Assembly: GCA_037974335.1 (NCBI GenBank) | Contig: CM075760.1 | Location: 47,698,138-47,762,137, forward strand | Direction: 5' to 3' | Source of the DNA: Prionace glauca | Lineage: Eukaryota > Chordata > Chondrichthyes > Carcharhiniformes > Carcharhinidae | DNA: 64,000 bases | Shown: positions 55,605-64,000 of the stretch, one piece after another | How positions within the stretch are numbered: the stretch's first letter is position 1 | Layout of the letters: each line of letters opens with the position of its first letter | Translations under genes and position numbers: made by a program | The notes under the pieces: generated by a model | The model's database searches: none | The model's input: the letters and a program-made list of their open reading frames with translations, nothing else | Told to the model about the DNA's origin: nothing

Positions 55605-56090
55605 TTGCTCCCTCACAGGCGACAGGGAAGCGGGTTCGATTCTAACATTGGGTGACTGTGTGTGGTTTTCACATTCTATCCATATCCATGTGAGTTCCCT
55701 CCGAGTGCTCCAGCTTCCTTCCACAGTCCCAGGATGTGCAGGTTAGGTGGATTGGCTGTGATAAATTGCCCCTTTGCGCCCAATGATGTGCAAAGTAGAA
55801 CCATAGAATCCCTACAGTGCAGAAGTAGAGCATTTGGTTCATCAAGTCTGCTATCCGGCAGAGCATCCTTCCCAGGCCCAATGTAAATTGTCTATGCTAA
55901 ATTTCCTGTTAGTGTCCAATAATGTGTAGGTTCGGGGGATTAGCCTGTGAATATGTGTGGTTGCCGGGATCGGATGAAAGCTTGCCTAGGTAGGATGCTC
56001 TGCTGGAGAGCCCGCTGCAGAGTTATTGGACCGAATGACCATGTTGAACTGTAGGGATTCTATGATTTTATGCTTCTATGTTCAGGCAGA
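55605..56090 (+). mobile_element. HE1-like SINE with a nested SINE fragment
   Basis: Plus-strand HE1 head remnant (GCGGGTTCGATTCTAAC), body, and full 3' tail (GGACCGAATGACCATGTTGA, CTGTAGGGATTCTATGATTT). A minus-strand HE1 3' fragment (ACCATAGAATCCCTACAGTG) is nested at about 55797-55885. Confidence 0.78.
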
Positions 56091-56099
56091 GCAGTGATT

Positions 56100-56763
56100 A
56101 TATTCACATTAATCTCAGCGATTCCAAAGTATTACAAATTATGGGGGAATTTGAATGTATAGAACATTTTACCCGACCTCATGTCGCCCCAAAGTTATTA
56201 AAACTCACTGAGGTACCTTTGCTGAATTTAGTCGCTGTTCTCATGTTGTAACTAACCAGGTAAGTTACGTACCACAAACTCCCACAAACCCGGTTGTGAT
56301 AAATGGCCAACAAATTTGCGATTTTATTTGACAAATGAGGTTTTGGGTCGGACATTGGACAGAACAGATTTGCTGTTCATAATTATATCAAGAGATTTGA
56401 CATCCTGGCATTGATGTTAAATACGAATCTGGTTCTCTCTCTCTCTGATGATACCCATTGAGATGCTGAGTAGCACTGTTGCTGTTTTAGTTTTAGATTT
56501 CCGGAATCTGCAGCAATTTGCACTGATTTTATTGAATCTCTGGATGCGAGCTTCACTGACAAAGCTAACATTAATTGGTGATTGTGAACCATCTTGCTGA
56601 AACCTGCCCTCCGGATGGGTGACTTTCCACTGCCGCTTTAATACAACTGGGTGGATTTCTCGGATATTTCAGTGGTGGTGAAGGGTTATTTTCATCACAT
56701 GGAACTGGAGTCTGTGTAGGACAGACAGGGGAATGATAGGAATACTCGGTTTATAGTTATTTG
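56100..56763. other. Sequence on the 3' side of the VH pseudogene
   Basis: No D, J or RSS could be found here, although this is where the VH 3' end and D1 would lie if the duplication had included them. Confidence 0.5.
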
Positions 56764-57200
56764 CAAAGAGAAGATGTTGTTTGAAGTTTAAAAACAAATC
56801 TGTGGATTCTGGAATTCAAACCCAAAGAGAAAATGCTGGAAAATCTCAGCAGGCCTGGCAATATTTGTAAGGAGAGGGAACAGCTGACGTTTCGAGTCCA
56901 GATGTCCTGAGACTGTCCAGCCTTTTCCCTTCACGTTGTTTTAAGTGTCTTTGGGTGGAATAAATTGATTCTGAATCTCTGGGGCAGAGGAATTGTGGGT
57001 TGATCCAAGACTATCAAACTGAAGGAGAGACTATAAACACTATCAGGGACGGGTCGGACCCAGACTATCCAGTTGCTGCCCATATTGAACATTTTGTCTT
57101 TACAGCTCAGTCTCAGGGAGCCTCAGGGATGCCCGGTTTCTGCCTCTGGCTGAGTCAACACAACCTCCGATTCGACACATTAAACAAAAGCTATGAAAAG
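56764..57200 (-). pseudogene. VH pseudogene (truncated, interrupted)
   Basis: Minus-strand relative of the VH at 48456-48760. It reads [12 protein letters not shown], then an in-frame stop before GSLRLSCKDKMFNMGSN and WIVWVRPVP. The CDR2 region has further stops and shifts. In FR3 a SINE (56788-56934) is inserted, and the copy ends at 56764, before the YYC motif and RSS. The leader exon and promoter are missing; a transposon tail (57215-57490) sits where the leader intron begins. It cannot be rearranged or translated. Confidence 0.9.
56788..56934 (+). mobile_element. Short SINE inserted in the VH pseudogene
   Basis: 147 bp with GAGAAAATGCTGGAAAATCT, CAGCAGGCCTGGCAATATTT and GACGTTTCGAGTCC. 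It is flanked by a 12-bp target-site duplication, 11 of 12 identical (GTTGTTTGAAGT at 56776-56787, GTTGTTTTAAGT at 56935-56946). Confidence 0.85.
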
Positions 57201-57214
57201 AAAACACAACTCAC

Positions 57215-57490
57215 CCCGGACACACTCTGTAACCTTTTTCCATCGGGGACTAGGTAAAAAACAAATTCTGAGGAGATTACAAACCGACTCAGAAACAATT
57301 TCTTTACAGCTGCAATCAGATTTTTGAATGGATCTACCTCGCATTAAATTGATATTTTTCTAGACCAGAGCTATGACTGCAACATAATATTCTTCACTCT
57401 CTCCCTTCCTTCTCTATGCACGGTATGCTCCGTCTGTATAGTGCGCAAGACTGTGTACTAATATGTGTGGTAATAATAAATCAAATAAAA
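57215..57490 (+). mobile_element. LINE 3' end in the VH pseudogene leader intron
   Basis: Encodes a decayed C-terminus (NNFFTAAIRFLNGS) and ends in a non-coding tail with ATGCTCCGTCTGTATAGTGC and AATAATAAATCAAAT. Flanking VH-derived sequence resumes at about 57480. Confidence 0.72.
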
Positions 57491-57944
57491 TATATCAAAA
57501 AACACCGAGGATTATTCCCTGTGAATTGATTGCTGACACTGGAATATTCAACAGACAAACTAACACTGAGGCAGAAAGAGTGAGATCCATTGGAACGTCT
57601 CTGCTAGTCCAAAAGGTGAAATTATATTTGAGCCTCTGTTATAGAGAGAAAAACAATTTGATTGTAAATCAAGTCCCTTAATTCTGCACCCTCTTTCACA
57701 AGAGAATAGACATAAAGAAGATGACATTACCTTATCAGGGTAAAAACGCCAGTCTGATTTGCACATTGCAGCATAAATATAATCCATTTGAACAATTATT
57801 ATCGATTTATGTAACTAATTGCTGGGATGATTTTATTTCAGGTGTGGGTAGCCGTCACTGTAATTTGGGACTGGATACAAGAAGGAGGGAAGAAGTGGCC
57901 TCATGTTATCAATCGGCAATTAATGCACAAACTTAACTAATGTT

Positions 57945-58215
57945 CTCAGGACCCGACTTCGAATCCCACCACCACAGATGGTGGGATTTAAATTCAGTAA
58001 AAAAAGCATCTGGAAATAAGAATCCACTTATGGTCATGATATCATTGTCGATTGTGTAAAACCCTACCTGCTTCACTAATGTGTTTTAGAGAAGGGAATC
58101 TGCCGTCCTTACCTGGTCTGACCTATGTGTGATCCAAGAGCCACAGCAATGTGATTGGCTCTCACTGCCCTCGGACAAGAAGTAGGCAATAAATTCTGAA
58201 CAGTCAAAGGTGCCC
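57945..58215 (+). mobile_element. tRNA-derived SINE, family 2
   Basis: GACCCGACTTCGAATCCCAC (B-box-like), GATCCAAGAGCCACAGCAAT, AGTAGGCAATAAATTCTG. Confidence 0.7.
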
Positions 58216-58217
58216 AT

Positions 58218-58522
58218 GTCATAGAATCATTACAGAGCAGAAGAAGGCCTTTTGGCCTAACAGGCCCAAACCCACAACATTCCCACCTCAGTCTATCCCC
58301 ATCACCCCACGAATATTCCCTGCTCATTCTCTTGTCACGATTGGACAATTCATCATCGTGGATCAACCTAAGCGGCATATCCTTGAACAATGTGAGTAAA
58401 TGAGCAGGCAATTGGAGAATATGCAGACTCCACACAGACAGACCCAAACCGGGAGTTGAACCCGGGTATCCTGGTGCTTTGAGGCAGAAGCCCTAACATA
58501 TATGCCACCATGCCACCCACAA
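58218..58522 (-). mobile_element. HE1-like SINE
   Basis: Minus-strand copy from tail (ATAGAATCATTACAGAGCAG) to head (GAGTTGAACCCGGGTATCC, TATGCCACCATGCCACCC). It abuts the family 2 SINE at 58215. Confidence 0.8.
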
Positions 58523-60071
58523 ATTAATTCAAAAAGGACAATTCTCATGTGATGCAATATTACACGTTAGATTTCCCCAACGGCTCCTTTACCCTGTGAA
58601 AATTAACACTGAAAGAAAACTGGTGGACTTATAATTAATTGAGCTGACAGGGAAACATGACATCGACATCAACCTTTGACAGAGAATTTATAGAATCCGA
58701 ATGGACACGGTGATCAGGAAAGTTCTTTGTCAACATCCAAATCATTGCTGCTCATTTTATTGGCCACCGGCTGTAGAACATTCACTGGTAGTGGGAACTC
58801 AGGATATTAGGACTTTGTGGCATATTGCACAATATCACAAAAAATAAATGTTTTGTCTTCCACTAAACCAGGCCGTTTCTTCACTCATTGGCAGCTATGA
58901 GAGCGACTGTTAAATAATCGAAATCAGATTATGCTGGACAACAGAACATGGTGCTGATCAGGGATAAGAGAGGTTGGCTTTTTAAAGAGGTGCAGAACGC
59001 TTAGAATATTCCAGGTATCTGCGCTTTTCAAGACAATTGTATGATTTTATTTTACTTTTAATTATTTTCATTTTGGGGCCATTGCACTGATCTCGTTGGA
59101 CTGAGGAGGTGGGGAGGGCAAAATCTCTTCCTTGTATGTCATGAAGTTACTCACAAAGTGGCTTTAATTATTGGAAGGACATTTATTTGGAAGTTATACA
59201 AATGAAATAGCATCTGGCCAATTTACTCGCTCCCCATACTATTTAATCACAGTGCAGCCCTTTAAATTATTTGCTTGGAAGGAATACCATTTAAAAACCT
59301 TTCTTTATTATGGGAATCAAGCATTTATTGTATAACTGGATAAGTCCCATTTAATCCTTACATATTCACGTTAATCTGTCCCACGCAGTATTTGGCAGCA
59401 GTCCAACCTGCTGCCAACTGCCCGAAGATATTTACAGGAAACATCTGACGGTGTTTGTTCAGTAAGTCAAAGATCTGTTTCCTCAGTACTGAACAGTTGG
59501 CTGCAAGCCAACTTCAAACTCTTAGCATTGTCAATAGAGCCTATTTATAAACAAATCTGCCCCGCAACAACTGGAGGCAATCTAAATTATTATTTTTAAA
59601 GCTGTGAACCGATATGAATGCTTCCCATTTCATTGGAAAAGAAAGCTACCCAGATTCTCTGGCACCTTGTTAGTAACAATGATGATCTCTCCAACCCAAC
59701 AAAACACCGTGATGGATGGATAGAAATAAATACAGGCAGATTGTGAGAGTTGATTCAGAGTGGTGATATATCTTATACTGCATAAATATGTAGGCTGGTG
59801 TTTTATTTCACTTTATTCTTCCATGGGACGTGGGGGTCCCTGGAAAGAACAACATTTGTTTCCTGTGCTTAATTCCTTTTCAGCTGAGTGGTGTGTTAGG
59901 GCATCTCAGAAGGCATTGCCCAGTTATATATATGGCGGTCCCTGCTGAGACCAAGTAGGGATGGCACATGTCCTTCATTGGGGAATCAGAGGGTTATCTC
60001 GTCGCTATCAGTATGAATCAAAATTTATTGATTGAATTCAAATTCCACCTGCTGCCATGGTCGGATTTAAT

Positions 60072-60100
60072 CTCAATTTAATTTAATTTAATTTAATTCC
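60072..60100 (+). repeat. TTTAA microsatellite
   Basis: About five TTTAA units at the junction with the LINE at 60098. Confidence 0.8.
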
Positions 60101-60660
60101 AGAGATTCACCACCCTTTGAGTGCAGAAGTTGCTCCTCAACTCCATTCTAAACTGCCGCCCCCCCCCTCCCCCCCATTATCTTGAGGCTGTGCCCTCTTG
60201 TCCTGCTGTCCTTTCTGAGGGGGAAGAATCTCTCTACCTCTACCCTATCCATTCCCTTCATTATCTTATGCGTCTCTATAAGATCCCCCCTCATCCTTCT
60301 AAATTCCAACGAGTACAGACCCAGTCTATTCAGCCTCTCTTCAAAGTTCAACCCCCTCATCTCCGGTATCAGCCTAGTGAACCTCCTCTGCATTCCCTCC
60401 AAGGCCAAAATATCCTTCCACAAGTGCAGCGACCAAAACTGCACACAGTACTCCAGCTGCGGCCTCACCAGTACCCTGTATAGTTGCAGCAAGACTTCCC
60501 TGCTTTTATATTCTATCTCCATCGCTATAAAGGCCAGCATCCCATTCGCCTTCCTGATCACCTGCTGCAGACTGGGTTTTTGCGACTCATGCACAAGGAC
60601 CCCCAGGTCCCTCTGCACCATAGCATGCTGCAGCTTTTCGCCCTAGAAATAGTAATCCCT
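60098..60660 (-). mobile_element. CR1-like LINE subfamily A, 3' part
   Basis: Minus-strand piece with a 157-codon open frame (60621-60148; VQRDLGVLVHESQKP, then RPQLEYCVQFWS). The 3' 150 bp including the tail is missing. It is close in sequence to 2327-4660 and absent from the other flank copy, so it arrived after the duplication. Confidence 0.88.
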
Positions 60661-60739
60661 CCCACTATTATTTATTTTTGAGAATTTATTTGTTTTTATT
60701 TATTTAGTTTTGTGAATTTTTACTATTTATTTTTGTGAA

Positions 60740-61480
60740 TGGAGAATTATTGGTAATATTGGCGTCAGGCGATGACCATCTCCAAAAAGGAGGAATCTGA
60801 CCGTTGCCCCTTGTCACTCAATGATGTTGCAGCACTGAATCAACAACTAACAACATCTTCGAGGTTACCATTGGCTAATCGCTATGTTAGCTGGGTATAT
60901 ACATGCTCCAGCTGGTATATCAACTCAGCCTGCTGTGAGTAACCCACCCCCTAACTCCCCAAACCTGTGCACCACCTGCACGACACATATTAGGGGACAA
61001 AAATGGTTCTCTCCACTTACTTGAACAGGTACAGTTCAAACAACATTCAAAAATCTTCATCCCATTCATGCCAAAGCAGCCGGCTTGACAGGTATAGCAT
61101 TTGCAAATGCTCACTCTCTTCACCACACAGAGAATCATTATGTACCATCTACAAGTTTAACTTCCGAACCTTACCAAGGCTCCGTAGGCAGCCACACGGT
61201 GGGTTGCTATTTGCAAGGACAGGGGTAACAGTTACCAGGAAATATCACCTATAAATTCCTCTCCAAGTCAGTCATATACCTGATATGGAAATATATCATT
61301 CTTCCATCACTGTCGCAGGACCGAGATCCTAGAACTCCCTCTGTAACAGGACCGTATGGGTATCTACACCACAGGGTCTGCAGCAATTCAAGAAGGTAGC
61401 TTACCACCAGTTTAGTAAAGGCAATGAGGAATAGGCAACAAATACTGACTAGGCCAGCAACGTCCATATCCCTTAAATTA
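60740..61480 (+). mobile_element. LINE (second family), 3' region
   Basis: TGCCCCTTGTCACTCAATG, ACCATCTACAAGTTTAACTT, CAAGGCTCCGTAGGCAGCC, then CTCCCTCTGTAACAGGACCG and ACTGACTAGGCCAGCAACGT at the 3' end. Confidence 0.65.
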
Positions 61481-61610
61481 AAACATCAACATATCGATAT
61501 TTATGAATGGATGATAACTAATGAGCGCAATTGGGTATCTTTGTAAATGGATGGCAATTGGTGAAAATAAATATCAACTTTCTGAACATTTACCACCTCT
61601 TTCTCTGCCA

Positions 61611-62084
61611 GAAGATAGGTTCCGTTCCACAGGAGATTCATGATTCAGAAACATCACACTATCCAAAGACAAGGAAGACAGAAGAGACGGTAACATCTGT
61701 AGGTGTATCTCAATCTCATTACGGGACAGGCCTTTGATAGAATGACAATTTTGTTACTCATCTGCTTGAAGACCGGGATTAACCTGAAGCACAGTGTTTT
61801 GTTTATGTTGGGAAATATACATATCATACTCATACATGGATGAATCTCAGTGAGACATTCGACACTAACATCAGGTCAGAGACGACAACATTTGGGCGAA
61901 CTAAGCTCTCCATCAAAAAATTCTCGGTCTCATTTATGACACAGAAAAGGACAATTCACAACACAACTGAAAGCCTCATGGACAACACTTCGGGTTGAAT
62001 CAATCTCTCAAAAATTGACCTCCTCAGTCATCAACAAATGTGAAATATGAAGAAAAGACACCAAGCTAAAATGAATAGAACAAA
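61611..62084. other. Intergenic, no gene seen
   Basis: Unique-looking DNA without recognised features. Confidence 0.35.
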
Positions 62085-62585
62085 GATCAAAGAACAACAC
62101 AGCTGAGGAAACAGGCCCTTCGGCCCAACGAGCCCGCGCCACCATTTTAACAATGTGTTTTTCCTCCTCCACCCTTGACCCGTGTCTATGCTTATGGTAC
62201 CCCCATTGGAAACCAGATTAAGGGGAGAATAATTTAGGGACAATTTGTTACACCAGTCAGCCTAATAACACTTCTTTGGGGTGTGGGAGGAAACCGGGAC
62301 ACCCGGAGAAAACCCACGCAACCACAGGGAGAATGTACAGTTTCCCACAGACACTGGCCCAAATCCATGTATCTGGACAACTAACGGTGATAGTCACTGA
62401 GCTGTTGTGGTGCCCATCTGCTGGTCCATTTTGAAGCAGACACAAACGACGCAAAGTACTAGGCCACTCTTGAAACATCCAAGAGCAGCCCACGCATGAC
62501 CCACAGTATGCATGCCCCTCGTTAGACAACAAGGTGGACCGACGCACATGCAGAGTAAAAGAGAAAAATATCAACACATGTAGCA
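62085..62585 (-). mobile_element. Composite SINE-like element, copy 2
   Basis: Matches 24128-24610 along its length (shared GACAATTTGTTACACCAGTC, ACACTGGCCCAAATC and AAGTACTAGGCCACTCTTGA). It abuts the LINE at 62590. Confidence 0.68.
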
Positions 62586-62589
62586 TTAG

Positions 62590-64000
62590 ATTTACAGGAA
62601 CGTCCTGAGGCTCTGATCCTTATTTAAAACAGTCTCCTATAACCCTCCATCCTTATTTTGCTCATGTGTCTATCTAAGTAAACCTTAAACAAGTCCAGCG
62701 TGCCTGCCTCCACCAACTTACTTGGCAGTGCATTCCATACCCCCACGACTCGCTGTGTGAAAAACCTCCCTCTAGCATCCAAATTATACTTCTCCCCCCT
62801 CACCTTAAGCCTGTGGCCCCTCGTGATATTTGTCTCCAATCAAGGAAAAAGCCTGCCACTGTTTACTCTATCTATACCCTTCATTATTTTATGCACCTCT
62901 ATTAAATCCACCCTCAATCTCTGTCTTTCTAAGGAAAACAGCACCAGTTTACTCAATCTTTCCTCATAACCCAGTCCTTCCATACCAGGCAGCATCCTGG
63001 TAAACCTCCTCTGCACTCTCTCCAGGGTCTCCACGTCCTTCCGGTAGTAATGTGACCAGAACTGGACGCAGTGCTCCAAATGCGGTCCAACCAACTGTAG
63101 CATTAGACGCCAGCTCTTATACTCTATACCCCTTCCTATAAAGGCTAGCATATCTTAAACTTTCTTTGCAACCTTCTCCACCTGTGTTGCCACCTTCAGA
63201 GACTTGTGAACTTGCACTCCCAGCTTCCTCTGCATTTCTATACTCTTAATAGGTCTACCCTTTATCATACAACTCATATCATACATTATTCCTTCCAAAA
63301 TGCGTCACCTCGCATTTATCAGGCTTAAATTCCACCTGCCATTTAACTGCCCAATATACCAGCCTATCTATATCCTGCTGTATTGCTAGACACTGCTCCT
63401 CACTGGCCGTCAATCCTGCCATCTTTGTATCATCTGCAAACTTGCTGATCACACCACGTATGCCCTCTTCCAAATTTTTCATATATATTATGAATAGAAG
63501 AGGTCTCAGTACTGAGCCCTGCAGCACACCACTAGTCATGATGAGAATATTATCAAATAAATCGGTTGGACTAAAACCTGGTGTTGTCAGACTTTTTACT
63601 GTGCACACCACTAGTGACAGACCTCCAGCGAGAAAAGGACCCTTCCACTGTTACTCTCTGTTTCCTGTTAACTATCCAGTTTTCAATCCATCTAGATACT
63701 TGTGCCTGTATCCCTTTTCAACCTTTGTGCCTTAACCTGTTCAACCAACCCACCATGAGCAACTTTGTCAAACGCCTTACTGAAATCCATATAGACGACA
63801 TCAACGGTTCGTCCTTCATCAACGGTTTTTGTCACCTCCTCAAAAAATTCCACGAGATTCGTAAGGCAAGACATCCCCTTAACAAAGCCATGCTGCGTAT
63901 CCCTCATCACATCGCAACGCTCCAAATGCTTATACATCCTACGCCTTAGACTTTTTTCCAACAACTTTCCTACCACTGACGTCACACTCACTGGCCTATA
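62590..64000 (-). mobile_element. CR1-like LINE subfamily D, runs off the window
   Basis: Minus strand. 63991-63692 holds RT motifs (SVTSVVGKLLEKSLRR, TQHGFVKGMSCLTNL, VYMDFSKAFDKVAHGG). 63611-63279 holds motif B/C (VLQGSVLRPLLFIIYMKNL, SKFADDTKMAGL). 63151-62624 holds the C-terminus ([31 protein letters not shown]). Frames are shifted between pieces and a 66-bp SINE tail is inserted at 63537. The 5' end lies outside. Confidence 0.87.
63537..63602 (+). mobile_element. 66-bp SINE tail with 13-bp target-site duplication
   Basis: Contains TCAAATAAATCGGTTGGAC and CTGGTGTTGTCAGAC. It is flanked by GCACACCACTAGT at 63524-63536 and, identically, at 63603-63615. It interrupts RT motif B of the LINE. 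Confidence 0.93.

Larger units (their letters stand above)
57200..61610 (-). repeat. VH upstream flank, copy 2 of the direct duplication
   Basis: Counterpart of 48760-52945 with extra insertions: the LINE tail at 57215, SINEs at 57945 and 58218, and the LINE at 60098. No gene is seen outside the pseudogene. Confidence 0.8.

Noticed and set aside
56100-56763. D and J segments belonging to the VH pseudogene
   Set aside because: Sequence beyond the FR3 break shows no heptamer/nonamer pairs and no similarity to 47600-48450.
1-64000. CRISPR arrays, bacterial operons, retroviral or other LTR elements
   Set aside because: The DNA is vertebrate; all reverse transcriptases seen are non-LTR (FADD, CR1/L2-like), with no LTR pairs, primer-binding sites, protease, integrase or envelope recognised.

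Overview
The window is nuclear DNA of a cartilaginous fish, most likely a shark. The evidence is a multigene-cluster type immunoglobulin heavy-chain locus on the minus strand (VH, D1, D2, JH, four Cmu domains and membrane exons packed in about 19 kb), together with many elasmobranch-style tRNA-derived SINEs (HE1-like) and CR1-like LINEs whose 3' tails resemble one another. The exact species cannot be told from the sequence.

Layout. 1-7000: repeats only (LINE and SINE copies, one long open CR1-like RT at 2327-4660 inserted into a SINE). 7156-17483 (+): a two-exon class A GPCR of the GPR139-like type, with a 9.1 kb intron full of old LINEs, SINEs and a minisatellite. 17500-29400: purine-rich DNA, SINEs, LINEs, an ~80-bp tandem family, a ~57-bp minisatellite (21325-22170) and a stack of three LINE 3' ends (26469-28505). 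29889-48938 (-): a complete, unrearranged IgM heavy-chain cluster. Read in the sense of transcription it is TATA box, leader, VH with 23-RSS, D1 (12/22 RSS), D2 (12/12 RSS), JH (23-RSS), a 10.2 kb intron, Cmu1-Cmu4 with a secretory tail, then M1 and M2 membrane exons. All coding exons are open, splice sites are canonical and all inter-domain introns are phase 1. The J-C intron holds AT-rich tandem repeats next to J, then 4.4 kb of strand-asymmetric low-complexity DNA, including an AGCT-rich, G-rich (coding strand) tract about 1-1.7 kb upstream of Cmu1. 49100-62000: VH upstream flank and a second, decayed copy of it. A 4.4-4.9 kb direct duplication (about 48510-52945 and 56764-61610) carries a truncated VH pseudogene at 56764-57200. 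62085-64000: SINE and LINE copies, the last one running off the window.

How it works together. The RSS spacers (V 23, D1 12/22, D2 12/12, J 23) enforce V-D-(D)-J joining within the cluster under the 12/23 rule. After joining, transcription from the TATA promoter gives mRNA that is either polyadenylated just after Cmu4 (secreted IgM) or spliced from a donor inside Cmu4 to M1/M2 (membrane receptor). The GPCR and the Ig cluster are convergent and show no evident functional link.

Limits: repeat family names are by recognition, not by search; boundaries of old repeats are approximate; no expression evidence is available.
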